A stretch of DNA of 60,763 bases, from assembly GCA_003151815.1 (NCBI GenBank), contig PLYN01000002.1, positions 1-60,763 on the forward strand, given 5' to 3'. The notes beneath the pieces were generated by a model. That model did no database searches, had not been told where the DNA came from, and was given only the letters and a program-made list of their open reading frames with translations. The DNA is from Bacteroidota bacterium (GTDB taxonomy: Bacteria > Bacteroidota > Bacteroidia > 2-12-FULL-35-15). The position numbers were made by a program, and so were the translations under genes. Positions 51,701 through 59,448 of the stretch are shown here, piece after piece (within the stretch, counting starts at the first letter, position 1; every line of letters starts with the position of its first letter).

Positions 51701-51971
51701 TGCTCAAGGTTTATTAATAAAGAATGAAGCAGAGGTCATTACACGAATGGGAGAAATGTTTCGTCCGGATCGTGTTGTCCTTAACTCTCCTTTTCAAAAA
51801 GGGCAGGAGGGATTATTAACAGCCGTCATCATTGATTATAAAACCGGGGAAGAAAAACCTGCACATAAAAAACAGATACTTCAGTATGCTGATTTGTTAA
51901 ATCAAATGGGTTATACCGTTACTGAAAAATTGTTGGTATATATTGAAGAAGAGAAAGTGGTGGAGTGTTAA
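48723..51971 (+). CDS. addA: AddA-like UvrD-family helicase/nuclease
   Basis: 1082 residues from the ATG at 48723. Walker A is SSAGSGKT (11-18), the next helicase motif is AITFTNKAASEMKER, and the later motifs are LIDEFQDTS, VGDGKQAIYRWRGGE, TIMTIHRAKGLEFPVVILP and NVLYVALTRPEERLY. The C-terminal nuclease has RPDRV, IIDYKTGE and QILQYADLL, a PD-(D/E)XK pattern. It probably repairs double-strand breaks with an AddB partner, which is not in the window. Two family B repeats lie in frame: one in a helical region (LPLSKGAGG) and one between the RPDRV and IIDYK strands. Confidence 0.92.
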   Translation: MSNKNFTIYKSSAGSGKTFTLVKEYLALALNDEANPPRSYRHILAITFTNKAASEMKERIIKALKELSQDDYTQLSGGTKTLLVELKNHKKLNLHQQLDDTIIRKRANNVLSAVLHNYSDFAIGTIDSFVHKIVRTFAFDLKIPMSFELEMDDDKLLAQAVDLLIAQIGTDEGLTKALVEFTESKTDDEKSWHIENDLKYFAKNLLNEEGAIHIEKLRSLSLDDFFKIKDTIATELGKFEAFISKCGNEALKMISDLGIEHGKFAGGANGIGKYFTYLSEVRFNKLIPSNTIQKNIDSDNWYASKTVPQDKEMIDSIKNNLTAIYDKAWDHIQTNLQEVTLFRLINSTIYSLAVLNEIEELLNEYKAQNNILHISEFNKMIAKIVLNEPIPFIYERLGEKYNNYLIDEFQDTSVLQFQNLLPLIDNSLAAGHFTMLVGDGKQAIYRWRGGEVEQFAILPEVFAHNNNPLVLEREEALKRNHDPQVLDKNYRSKREIIEFNNDIFRTLSDKLNDKFKSIYDSLEQGFNPENKGGYVQVEFLEGEKEEVREQNLERTYLIIQDLLEQNYQLKDIAILLRKNTDGSEVANYLSKKGIEVISSDSLLLSNSAKVNFIYSLFRYLNNTGDQIIQAELLEYLVASGRLENTNLNQLLVEDNVLPLSKGAGGIEQNFLSMIKKICKEFSVSSLSKMALYELSEELVRLFKLNKTPDAYIQFFLDEVLNYSIKQNNNLKDFIEFWEDKKQKASLIVPQGMNAVTIMTIHRAKGLEFPVVILPFSNGKIKKGKDHLWVNIANEKIPELTSALVSASGDLMDTPYADVYEDEKNKSLLDSLNVLYVALTRPEERLYILTGKPSKVPANLNTVSDMFAHYYQVKGEWKEDKAVYTFGAEVKHIAHSQTSANTNFKLETFNSNQWRDNIKMRAAAPSIWNLEMTESKKDYGVMVHTAMAKIKTAADVESSVNSMFSEGLISLEEKIDLLITIIKIIELPKLQPHFAQGLLIKNEAEVITRMGEMFRPDRVVLNSPFQKGQEGLLTAVIIDYKTGEEKPAHKKQILQYADLLNQMGYTVTEKLLVYIEEEKVVEC
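50691..50716. repeat. Family B repeat inside addA, first copy
   Basis: CTCCCCCTTT-C-AAAGGGGGC-TGGGGG. An 8-bp perfect stem (CCCCCTTT / AAAGGGGG) lies at 50693-50709. It encodes LPLSKGAGG, and the frame is preserved. Confidence 0.8.
51785..51812. repeat. Family B repeat inside addA, second copy
   Basis: CTCTCCTTTTC-AAAAAGGGCAGGAGGG, encoding SPFQKGQEG within a beta-hairpin loop of the nuclease domain, between RPDRVVLN and IIDYKTG. Confidence 0.7.
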
Positions 51972-52005
51972 GTCTTCTCCCTCTCCATGAAATTATTTCC
52001 GCTTC

Positions 52006-52025
52006 CCTTCTCCAATTGGAGAAGG
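52006..52025. repeat. Family B palindrome after addA
   Basis: CCTTCTCCAATTGGAGAAGG, a perfect 20-nt palindrome, followed by GTGCCGAAGGCGGATGAGG. It is the intergenic copy of the repeat that also lies in and before addA. Confidence 0.8.
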
Positions 52026-52061
52026 TGCCGAAGGCGGATGAGGCTGAGAGGGTTAGGCGTT

Positions 52062-52364
52062 TCAATCCTCTTTCTTCAATATCCTCTCCAAAAAAAACGT
52101 CCCGAAAGGCAGAAAAGACACAAGAAAAGCGATCAGCGCTTTTTTAAATTTCCATTGATAAGTGATTTTGGCTTGTAACAATGCTAAGGCATACATCACA
52201 AATAAAATTCCATGAAGCATACCTACTACACGCACCGGTGCTGGCATATCTGCCATGTATTTCAATGGCATTGCGATGAACAATAGAACAAGAAAGGAAA
52301 CACCTTCCGCAAAACCAATTTTTAATAATCTTCCCAATGGAGTTTTTATAGAGTTGTCTGTCAT
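52062..52364 (-). CDS. DUF3817 family membrane protein
   Basis: 100 residues. LLKIGFAEGVSFLVLLFIAMPLKY, VVGMLHGILFVMYALALLQA and a C-terminal helix make three TM segments, the DUF3817 layout. Function unknown. Its ATG overlaps the stop of the upstream enoyl-CoA hydratase gene (TAATG), so it is coupled to it. Confidence 0.9.
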   Translation of the reverse strand: MTDNSIKTPLGRLLKIGFAEGVSFLVLLFIAMPLKYMADMPAPVRVVGMLHGILFVMYALALLQAKITYQWKFKKALIAFLVSFLPFGTFFLERILKKED

Positions 52365-53122
52365 TATTTTTTTTGTTTAAATTTGGTGAGAGCATGGATG
52401 GTAAAATCGGAAAGTGCTAATTTACTGACAATAGCTGCCTTTTCAATTAAAATCGTATCCCAGTTTTCGGTTCCTGTCCAAAAATCTTTTTTTAGCATTT
52501 TCATTGCTTCCGGATTTGATTTAGAAAGTTTTTCTTTTAAAGCAGCAATGGCAGTATCCATTTCTTCAATAGTTTTATAAATATCAGCATATAATCCTTT
52601 TTCCATGGCCCATTGCGCGCTTCTCCATTCTGTAGCGTTGATGCTTAAAGAAGTATAAGCGGACTGACCTATTTTTCTAATAACAACCGGACCGATCACA
52701 AAAGCACCAATGCCAATGGCGAGTTCACTTAATTTTATTGATGCCGAATCTATACCTAACGTATAGTCAGCTGCACAGGCAATGCCTACGCCTCCACCAA
52801 CAGTTTTGCCTTGCACGCGTGCAATTACAAATTTTGGTGCCTTTCGTATGGCGTTGATCACATTAGCAAAGCCCGAAAAAAATAGTTTAGCGCTCTCTGC
52901 ATTTTGGATAGCAAGGATTTCGTCAAACGAACCTCCTGCACAAAAAACACCATCCCCTTCACTTTGTAAAAGAATTACTTTTACGTTCTCATCATTTCCC
53001 GCTTTGGTAATTTCGTCAGTCAATTGCTTTAACAATACGCTCGGTAAAGAATTACTTTGCGGATGAAAAAAAGTGATAATACTTATACCATTTTTTATAT
53101 TTGATTTAACGTATCCTTCCAT
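52364..53122 (-). CDS. Enoyl-CoA hydratase/isomerase family protein
   Basis: 252 residues with the crotonase fold. The oxyanion loop FCAGGSFDEI and GKTVGGGVGIACAADY are clear. The usual catalytic Glu pair is not both obvious: SELAIGIGAF has one Glu, and the position of the second is uncertain, so hydratase, isomerase or thioesterase activity cannot be chosen. Coupled to DUF3817. Confidence 0.88.
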   Translation of the reverse strand: MEGYVKSNIKNGISIITFFHPQSNSLPSVLLKQLTDEITKAGNDENVKVILLQSEGDGVFCAGGSFDEILAIQNAESAKLFFSGFANVINAIRKAPKFVIARVQGKTVGGGVGIACAADYTLGIDSASIKLSELAIGIGAFVIGPVVIRKIGQSAYTSLSINATEWRSAQWAMEKGLYADIYKTIEEMDTAIAALKEKLSKSNPEAMKMLKKDFWTGTENWDTILIEKAAIVSKLALSDFTIHALTKFKQKK

Positions 53123-53254
53123 CTTTTACCGAATTGTTGAATTAGAGATTTGGAGAATTGTTGAAATTTAAGAATAGTTAACCGAAGAATTTTAAATCTC
53201 TAATTCTTCATTTCTCCAATTCTCCATTTTTTTCCTACCGCGAATATAAATAAA

Positions 53255-53282
53255 AAAGCACCCTGATTACTCAGAGTGCTTT
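53255..53282 (-). terminator. Rho-independent terminator of the 53323 gene
   Basis: AAAGCACTCTGA ... TCAGGGTGCTTT (one mismatch) followed by a T-run on the minus strand. The flanking ~53130-53230 region carries a diverged inverted repeat of TGGAGAATTG type also seen near 55715-55818. Confidence 0.8.
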
Positions 53283-53322
53283 AATAAACTAACTAATAGT
53301 TTAACCCTTATTTAAATATAAA

Positions 53323-53775
53323 TTAGTTCTCGCAATAAGCCGGCAATTTGCCTTCTTTAATTAATTGAATGCTTTTTTGTTTGTGTTCCTCAAAATTACC
53401 GAAGCATAAAGCATCCAATATCTCCAGTTTTGTTATTTGAGGACTGTTCAACTGATCTTTGATTTCTTTCTCACAACGATCTACGTATTTTTCAAAGCGT
53501 TCAGGTGCCCATATATATTGCTTTTTATGCCAATCGGGCTGACTACGATCAACATCAAATTCCACCGGCATATCTGCACTTAGTTTAATATTGGTTTTTA
53601 CATCCAATCCTTCAAAACGTTTCGGAATCAAACGGTTATCAAATATCAACGGGCGACTGATCTTGATCACATGCTTTTTCTTCTTTACATCTACAATTGC
53701 TAACCCTTCAATAGTTAAACCCTTTTTCTTAAGGTAACCATACTTAGTCTCAAAACTTTTTAAAATCTCAAACAT
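53323..53775 (-). CDS. Hypothetical protein (150 aa)
   Basis: A soluble protein with many Lys-rich beta-strands (EGLAIVDVKKKKHVIKISRP) and DVDRSQPDWHKKQYIWAPER in the middle. Two Cys lie near the C-terminus (LDALCFGNF, AYCEN). No TM or signal. Family not recognised; own terminator suggests an independent unit. Confidence 0.7.
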   Translation of the reverse strand: MFEILKSFETKYGYLKKKGLTIEGLAIVDVKKKKHVIKISRPLIFDNRLIPKRFEGLDVKTNIKLSADMPVEFDVDRSQPDWHKKQYIWAPERFEKYVDRCEKEIKDQLNSPQITKLEILDALCFGNFEEHKQKSIQLIKEGKLPAYCEN

Positions 53776-54081
53776 GATTATAGAATATTAGTGGGAAAAC
53801 AAAGATATGTAAATAAATCCTTAATAATGAAACATTTAGATAATATACTGACAATTATCTATGACTGTTGACAAAGTATAGATGAATCAACTTTTTTTGA
53901 TAATGAAGAAAATAATAGAAATACAAAAGGAATTGATGAAAATTGTAAAACATTGGTTTTTAATTATTTAATTGTATGGTATGGAACAAATTAATAATAT
54001 GAACCTGTTCTTTTCGAACTTTATACTTTTTTGCGAAAAAACTTTACGTCCTTTGTCCTAAATTTTGTTTAGATTTATAGT
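53776..54081. other. 306-bp intergenic region without recognised feature
   Basis: Only very short ORFs are present (for example 22 codons from 53905). A weak promoter-like TAAATTTTG just before acpS is the sole regulatory hint. I see no RNA gene. Confidence 0.4.
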
Positions 54082-54456
54082 ATGATTTTAGGCATCGGAA
54101 CTGACATAACAGAGGTAACACGCATTGCAAAAAGTATCGAAAATGATAGTTTTAAAATAAAAGTGTTTTCAAAAATTGAAATAGCATATTGCGATTCTAA
54201 AACCAATATAGCAGAAAGCTATGCTGCCCGATTTGCTGCCAAAGAGGCTTTTTTTAAAGCTCTCGGAACAGGTTTACGTGGTGGGATAGCTTTTAATGAA
54301 GTAGAAATTGTGAACGACAATTTGGGTAAACCTTCCATACATTTAATTGGTAAAACTTCTGAAATTATTTTCGGTAAAAATATTCAAACTATTCATGTTT
54401 CATTATCACATGTTAAAGATATGGCAATGGCAACAGTTATTTTGGAAGGATTATAA
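54082..54456 (+). CDS. acpS: Holo-[acyl-carrier-protein] synthase
   Basis: 124 residues. The Mg-binding residues are D8 (GIGTDITE) and E55 (FAAKEAFFKALG), and HVSLSHVKDMAMATVI ends the fold. It transfers 4'-phosphopantetheine from CoA to ACP. Monocistronic, convergent with the YeeE pair. Confidence 0.96.
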   Translation: MILGIGTDITEVTRIAKSIENDSFKIKVFSKIEIAYCDSKTNIAESYAARFAAKEAFFKALGTGLRGGIAFNEVEIVNDNLGKPSIHLIGKTSEIIFGKNIQTIHVSLSHVKDMAMATVILEGL

Positions 54457-54483
54457 AGTTGGAAGTAAATTTAATTTAAAACG

Positions 54484-54897
54484 CTAATGAGGTAATTTGT
54501 CGCTCATCGCTCCGTAAATATAAGTTCCTATTACAGCAAATATAATAACTAGCAGAAAAACAGGGTATCCATAACCAAAATTAACAAACAGCGGACCTGG
54601 ACATGAGCCTGTTAAAGCCCATCCTAATCCAAAAATAGTGCCTCCTGCTAAATAACGAATAACAGATTTTTCTTTAGGATGAATTTCAATCGGAACACCA
54701 TCTATATCACGAAGTTTGAATTTTTTAATTAAAGCAACTCCAATAGCACCAAGGATCACTGCTGTACCTATAATTCCATACATATGGAAAGATTGAAATC
54801 TGAACATTTCTTGAATACGATACCACGAAATGGCTTCGGATTTAGCCATTATAATTCCGAATATAATACCTGCGGCGATAAATTTTAATAATTTCAT
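54484..54897 (-). CDS. YeeE/YedE-type transporter subunit (DUF6691)
   Basis: 137 residues from the ATG at 54897; the frame extended to 55032 overlaps the upstream gene and is not real. Four TM helices, and the YeeE-type Cys motif GWALTGSCPGPLF. It forms a split sulfur-compound transporter with the upstream half. Confidence 0.88.
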   Translation of the reverse strand: MKLLKFIAAGIIFGIIMAKSEAISWYRIQEMFRFQSFHMYGIIGTAVILGAIGVALIKKFKLRDIDGVPIEIHPKEKSVIRYLAGGTIFGLGWALTGSCPGPLFVNFGYGYPVFLLVIIFAVIGTYIYGAMSDKLPH

Positions 54898-54908
54898 ATA
54901 TGTAGTTT

Positions 54909-55466
54909 TTAAAAAATTAGCGGAAAAATCAAAAATGTCATTATCAAGCCTCCGATAAAAAAGCCGATCACTGCTATAAGGGAAGGCAATTGCAAATTGG
55001 ATAATCCGCTTATAGCATGACCTGAAGTGCAACCCGCAGCATACCGTGTTCCAAATCCAATTAACAAGCCTCCAAAAGCTAAAATTAAAAAACCTTTTAC
55101 TGTCATTAATGCCTGAAAGCTATAGATCTCAGTTGGTTGCATGCCCGTTGGGGCCGAAAAGCCAAGATCTGCAATGTCTTTTAAAGTAGCTTGTGCGATT
55201 AGGATCGGCTCTCCTGTTGAAAGAAAAAGATGGGCAATAGTTCCCCCTATTATAGATCCTACTAAAAACGCAAGGTTCCACATTTGTGATTTCCAGTCAT
55301 AATCAAAATAGCTGACACGTTTGCCCGCACCGCATGCCGCACAAATCGTTCTAAAATTACTCGAAAAGCCAAAGGTTTTCCCGAAAAAAAGCATCATAAA
55401 CATTATGAATGCTATCAAAGCACCTGAAATAAACCAATGCCAAGGTTGTTTAATTAATTCTATCAT
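54909..55466 (-). CDS. YeeE/YedE-type transporter subunit (thiosulfate/sulfide uptake)
   Basis: 185 residues, about five TM helices. Cys motifs CAACGAG (about 43-49) and YAAGCTSGHAISGL match the conserved cysteines that relay thiosulfate in YeeE. Bacteroidota carry it as two genes instead of one ~350-aa protein. The two genes are 11 bp apart. Confidence 0.88.
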   Translation of the reverse strand: MIELIKQPWHWFISGALIAFIMFMMLFFGKTFGFSSNFRTICAACGAGKRVSYFDYDWKSQMWNLAFLVGSIIGGTIAHLFLSTGEPILIAQATLKDIADLGFSAPTGMQPTEIYSFQALMTVKGFLILAFGGLLIGFGTRYAAGCTSGHAISGLSNLQLPSLIAVIGFFIGGLIMTFLIFPLIF

Positions 55467-55515
55467 TTTTTTGATTTAATTTACTTAATTACCCTGTTAC
55501 AAGAGTGTTGCCGGA

Positions 55516-55523
55516 CAAATATA
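55516..55523 (-). promoter_or_regulatory. -7 box (TATATTTG) for the YeeE pair
   Basis: TATATTTG on the minus strand, 49 nt upstream of the ATG at 55466. The -33 element is unclear. Confidence 0.5.
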
Positions 55524-55662
55524 TCCAATATTTTTATTTTTGGAAATTTTATTTCGCGCAAAGGTATACTTGTTTTTTTTCCATGAAAGCGAATAAGATA
55601 TATTTTTTAAAAAATTGATTAAAGTCAAATTAGTGTTAAGGTGACGTATAATAATTATAAAA

Positions 55663-55695
55663 TTGGTAAATAATAAAATTGTTATTCTATATTTG
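55663..55695 (+). promoter_or_regulatory. Promoter of secDF (TTG / TATATTTG)
   Basis: TTG at 55663-55665 and TATATTTG at 55688-55695 with 22 bp between. The 120-nt leader contains a low-complexity repeat (GGAGAAATAGAGAATTAGAG and partial complements, 55713-55818). Confidence 0.65.
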
Positions 55696-55820
55696 CACTC
55701 CAAATTAAAAAAAAATGGAGAAATAGAGAATTAGAGGATTGGTGGAATTTTAAAAAGTCCATTCACTAAACCTCAAATTCACTAAATCTCCAAATCACTA
55801 AATCTCTAAATTAAAGAATT

Positions 55821-58800
55821 ATGCAAAACAAAAGTGCTATTAGGCTTTTTGCAATTTTACTGGCACTAGCTTGTGCTTATTATTTAATGTTTACTTGGGT
55901 TGCTTATGGAATTCAAGAAGATGCTGAAACCTACGCTCAAAATTACGTGTCAAACGCTAAAGTAATAGAAGCTTCAAAGAGGGGAGCAAATCTTTCTGAT
56001 CAAACAACATATTTAGATTCAGTTCGTACCGCCAGAACTAATTTTTATTTTGATTCAATAAAAAATAAACCTGTTTACGATATATTCATTACTGAATATA
56101 CTTATGATGACGTTAAAAAGCGTCAGCTAAACCTTGGTTTGGATTTAAAAGGCGGGATGAATGTTACTTTAGAAGTTTCGGTTGCTGATATTATTCGTTC
56201 CCTTTCAAATAATAGTAATGACCCCACTTTTACTCAAGCTATTACAAAAGCAATAGAAAGACAGAAAAAAGAGCCTCAGGATTTCGTTACTCTTTTTGGA
56301 GAAGAATTCAAGAAAATTAATCCAAATGCAAAATTGGCAATCAATTTTCAAACAATTGAACTAAAAGGTAAAATTGATTTTAATACTTCGGATGAAGATG
56401 TATTGAAATTTTTGCGTGAGCGCGTTAAAGATGCAATCGAAACTTCTGAAAACACCTTGCGTTCTCGTATTGACAAATTTGGTGTAACACAACCAAACAT
56501 TCAGTTATTGCCATCATCAGGTCGAATATTAATTGAGTTGCCTGGTGTTACCGATAAAAAACGGGTTCGTAAATTATTGCAAGGTACAGCCAATCTTGAG
56601 TTCTGGGAAACCTATGACAACAAAGATATTTATCCCTTATTGGAGCAGGCTAACATTCGTTTAAAGGAGATTTTATCTCCAGTTGTGGATACTGTTAAAA
56701 AGGATTCAGTTCTCCTTGTGAAAGGAAAAGCAAAAATATCTGTAAAAAAAGATACAGCTAAAACAGAAACATCTTCTTTATCAGCTCAATTAGGTACTTC
56801 AAAAGATACTACTAAAAAAGTCGGCGACACGAGAGCTGATACTTTAGCAAAACTGAGAAAAGATAATCCATTATTTACCTTAATGCGTGCCGCAATCAGA
56901 CAAAATGAACAAGGTCAGTCTGTTTTATCAGAAGGTCCTGTAGTTGGCTATGCCGCAATTGGAGATACTGCTAAATTAAATGAGTATTTAAGCAATCCTA
57001 AGATAAAATCAATATTTAAACCTTATACCAAATTCTTATGGTCGTTTAAAGCAATTGATAAAGAAGAAACTACAGTGCAATTAGTTGCAATTGATGGTGC
57101 AAGAAACAGGGGAAAAGCTGCGTTAGCCGGCGATATCATTACCGAAGCACGTAAAATGTTTGATCAGGGAGGCGGAGGTTCACCACAAATTTCAATGAGT
57201 ATGACTGCCGATGCAGCAATTAGCTGGAAGCATTTAACGAAAGATAACATTGGTAAATCTATAGCCATTGTATTAGATAATAGTGTTTATTCATTCCCGA
57301 CTGTGCAAGGTGAAATTGCTGGAGGTACTTCTTCTATTACTGGTAATTTTACAATTGAAGAAGCAGACGATTTGGTTAATATTCTAAAGGCAGGGAAACT
57401 GCCTGCTCCTGCACACATTGTGGAAGAGAATGTTGTTGGCCCTACGCTTGGTGCCGAAGCTGTTTCTAAAGGTTTGTTTTCAACTCTTATCGCTTTAATG
57501 TTGGTCTTGTTGTTCATGGGCTTCTATTACAATAAAGCTGGTTGGGTTGCCGATTTTGCAATGATTGTAAACAACTTTTTTGTGATCGGTATTCTCGCAT
57601 CATTCGGTGCAGTATTAACATTGCCTGGAATAGCCGGTATTGTTCTGACTATTGCCATGTCAGTAGATGCGAATATTTTAATCTTTGAACGTGTTAGGGA
57701 AGAGTTGGCACTTGGTAAATCTACTGCCCATGCAATAAAAGAAGGCTATCACAATGCAATGTCATCTGTTATTGATTCACACGTTACTACATTATTGCTT
57801 GGTATCATATTATATATTTTCGGTACAGGACCACTTCAAGGTTTTGCAACTACTTTGATTATTGGTATCATCTCCTCTTTATTCTGCGCTATTTTCATTA
57901 CTCGTTTAGTCTTCGATCGCTGGTTAACCAACAATAAAGAAATTCCGTTTGCAAATAATTTTACTGAAAATGCTTTCAAAAAAATCAATATTAATTTCGT
58001 TGGAAAACGAAAAATGTATTATGTGTTTTCAGGTTTAATTATTGCCGCAGGTATATTTGCCTATATTCAAAAAGGGGGATTTAGCTTAGGTGTAGATTTT
58101 AAAGGCGGACGTTCTTATGTTGTTCGTTTTGATGAATCAAGACCAACAGAAGATGTTCGAGCAGCATTAACTAAATCGTTTGGCGAAGCTCCGGAAGTAA
58201 AAACGTATGGAGAAAGCACGCAGCAACGCATTACTACTACTTATTTAATTGAAGATGCTTCAGAAGATGCAGAAGCAAAAGTAGAAGCCAAGTTGAATGA
58301 AGGATTAAATACATTAGGCCTTAAATACCAGGTAATGAGTTCACAAAAAGTGGGCGAAACGGTATCACGTGATATTAAAACAAAAGCGGTTTGGGCAGTT
58401 TTATTGTCGTGTTTGGTAATGTTTGTGTTCATTTTTATTCGATTTAAAAAATGGACATATGGTTTGGGTGCCGTTGTGGCCTTATTTCATGATGTGTTGA
58501 TTGTACTATCTGTATTTATTATTTTTGATGGGATATTACCATTCTCATTGGAGATAACTCAAGATTTCATTGCAGCCATCTTAACAGTTATGAGTTATTC
58601 CATGACAGACACTGTGGTTGTTTTTGATCGTATTAGAGAATATTTGACAGAGCGTAATAAAACCGAATTAGACAAAACGGAAAAAGTGAAAGTAATTAAT
58701 TATGCATTGAATAGTACATTAAGCCGTACCATCAATACATCATTAACCATCTTCTTTGTATTGTTGGCGATCTTTATTTTTGGTGGTGAAACTATCAGAG

Positions 58801-58913
58801 GCTTCTCTTTCGCTTTACTTATCGGTATTGTTATTGGAACATATTCATCAATCTGTATTGCAACACCAATTGTTATTGATTTTGAAAAAGAGAAAGACGA
58901 AGTAAAAAACTAA
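55821..58913 (+). CDS. secDF: Protein translocase SecDF fusion
   Basis: 1030 residues. The SecD part has an N-terminal TM helix, the LNLGLDLKGGMNVTLEV motif and a large periplasmic domain with an insert rich in Lys/Thr (about 290-350). The SecF part starts near 730 and carries FSLGVDFKGGRSYVVRF. Twelve TM helices in total. It uses the proton motive force to help SecYEG complete export, consistent with heavy export by this organism. Starts at the ATG after the repeat-rich leader. Confidence 0.97.
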   Translation: MQNKSAIRLFAILLALACAYYLMFTWVAYGIQEDAETYAQNYVSNAKVIEASKRGANLSDQTTYLDSVRTARTNFYFDSIKNKPVYDIFITEYTYDDVKKRQLNLGLDLKGGMNVTLEVSVADIIRSLSNNSNDPTFTQAITKAIERQKKEPQDFVTLFGEEFKKINPNAKLAINFQTIELKGKIDFNTSDEDVLKFLRERVKDAIETSENTLRSRIDKFGVTQPNIQLLPSSGRILIELPGVTDKKRVRKLLQGTANLEFWETYDNKDIYPLLEQANIRLKEILSPVVDTVKKDSVLLVKGKAKISVKKDTAKTETSSLSAQLGTSKDTTKKVGDTRADTLAKLRKDNPLFTLMRAAIRQNEQGQSVLSEGPVVGYAAIGDTAKLNEYLSNPKIKSIFKPYTKFLWSFKAIDKEETTVQLVAIDGARNRGKAALAGDIITEARKMFDQGGGGSPQISMSMTADAAISWKHLTKDNIGKSIAIVLDNSVYSFPTVQGEIAGGTSSITGNFTIEEADDLVNILKAGKLPAPAHIVEENVVGPTLGAEAVSKGLFSTLIALMLVLLFMGFYYNKAGWVADFAMIVNNFFVIGILASFGAVLTLPGIAGIVLTIAMSVDANILIFERVREELALGKSTAHAIKEGYHNAMSSVIDSHVTTLLLGIILYIFGTGPLQGFATTLIIGIISSLFCAIFITRLVFDRWLTNNKEIPFANNFTENAFKKININFVGKRKMYYVFSGLIIAAGIFAYIQKGGFSLGVDFKGGRSYVVRFDESRPTEDVRAALTKSFGEAPEVKTYGESTQQRITTTYLIEDASEDAEAKVEAKLNEGLNTLGLKYQVMSSQKVGETVSRDIKTKAVWAVLLSCLVMFVFIFIRFKKWTYGLGAVVALFHDVLIVLSVFIIFDGILPFSLEITQDFIAAILTVMSYSMTDTVVVFDRIREYLTERNKTELDKTEKVKVINYALNSTLSRTINTSLTIFFVLLAIFIFGGETIRGFSFALLIGIVIGTYSSICIATPIVIDFEKEKDEVKN

Positions 58914-58935
58914 TTTAGAAATTTAATTATTAAAA

Positions 58936-58967
58936 AAAACCGTTGCACAGCATGTGCATCGGTTTTT
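58936..58967 (+). terminator. Rho-independent terminator of secDF
   Basis: AACCGTTGCACA-GCA-TGTGCATCGGTT (one mismatch) and TTTTTT. Confidence 0.85.
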
Positions 58968-58975
58968 TATTTATG

Positions 58976-58983
58976 TAGCTTTG
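58976..58983 (+). promoter_or_regulatory. -7 box (TAGCTTTG) for tatA
   Basis: TAGCTTTG lies 23 nt before the ATG at 59007 and just after the secDF terminator. Confidence 0.5.
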
Positions 58984-59006
58984 TATCGTTATAAATAATT
59001 TGTAAA

Positions 59007-59396
59007 ATGATTGGCTCGATGTTCTTGTTTTTAAATTTGGGTGGAGGTGAGATCGTTCTCATTGTGCTTGTTATTATTATGTTATTCGGTTCAGATAAGT
59101 TGCCTGAATTAGTCAAAGGTCTAGGAAAAGGAATACGTGAAATTAATGATGCAAAAAACCAAATTCAAAACGAAATTCAAAAAAGCACAAGCAGCGTAAG
59201 AGAAGAATTTGAAAAACATACATCTGAAATTCAAAAAAGTACCGGTAATATAAAAGAAGAATTTGTAAAGCATACAACCGAAGTACAAACTGAAATTGAA
59301 CAAATTGGACAAAGTATTAAACGGCATATGAATCAAGCTACTGAGACTGAGAAGAAGGATGTAAATGTCTCTGGTCCTGATACAATAAAAGTATAA
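59007..59396 (+). CDS. tatA: Twin-arginine translocase subunit TatA
   Basis: 129 residues. One TM helix (GGGEIVLIVLVIIMLFGSDK) and an amphipathic helix with LPELVKGLGKGIREIND give the TatA signature. The following ~80 residues hold an unusually long charged coiled-coil with near-repeats (IQKSTSSVREEFEKHTSE and IQKSTGNIKEEFVKHTTE), longer than a typical ~60-90 residue TatA. No tatC is in the window. Confidence 0.93.
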   Translation: MIGSMFLFLNLGGGEIVLIVLVIIMLFGSDKLPELVKGLGKGIREINDAKNQIQNEIQKSTSSVREEFEKHTSEIQKSTGNIKEEFVKHTTEVQTEIEQIGQSIKRHMNQATETEKKDVNVSGPDTIKV

Positions 59397-59400
59397 AAAA

Positions 59401-59426
59401 AAGCTCTCCGATTTATCAGAGAGCTT
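59401..59426 (+). terminator. Terminator of tatA, convergent with glnA
   Basis: AAGCTCTC / GAGAGCTT with a 10-nt loop and a T-run. It probably serves both strands. Confidence 0.85.
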
Positions 59427-59448
59427 TTTTGTTTAAAAATTATTGAGT

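Noticed and set aside
54898-55032. Longer start of the second YeeE half
   Set aside because: Codons overlap the coding sequence of the first half in another frame; composition is not membrane-like.
55713-55818. Structured RNA or riboswitch before secDF
   Set aside because: It is low-complexity repeated words (CTAAATCTC and complements) seen elsewhere (53130-53230), with no conserved core.
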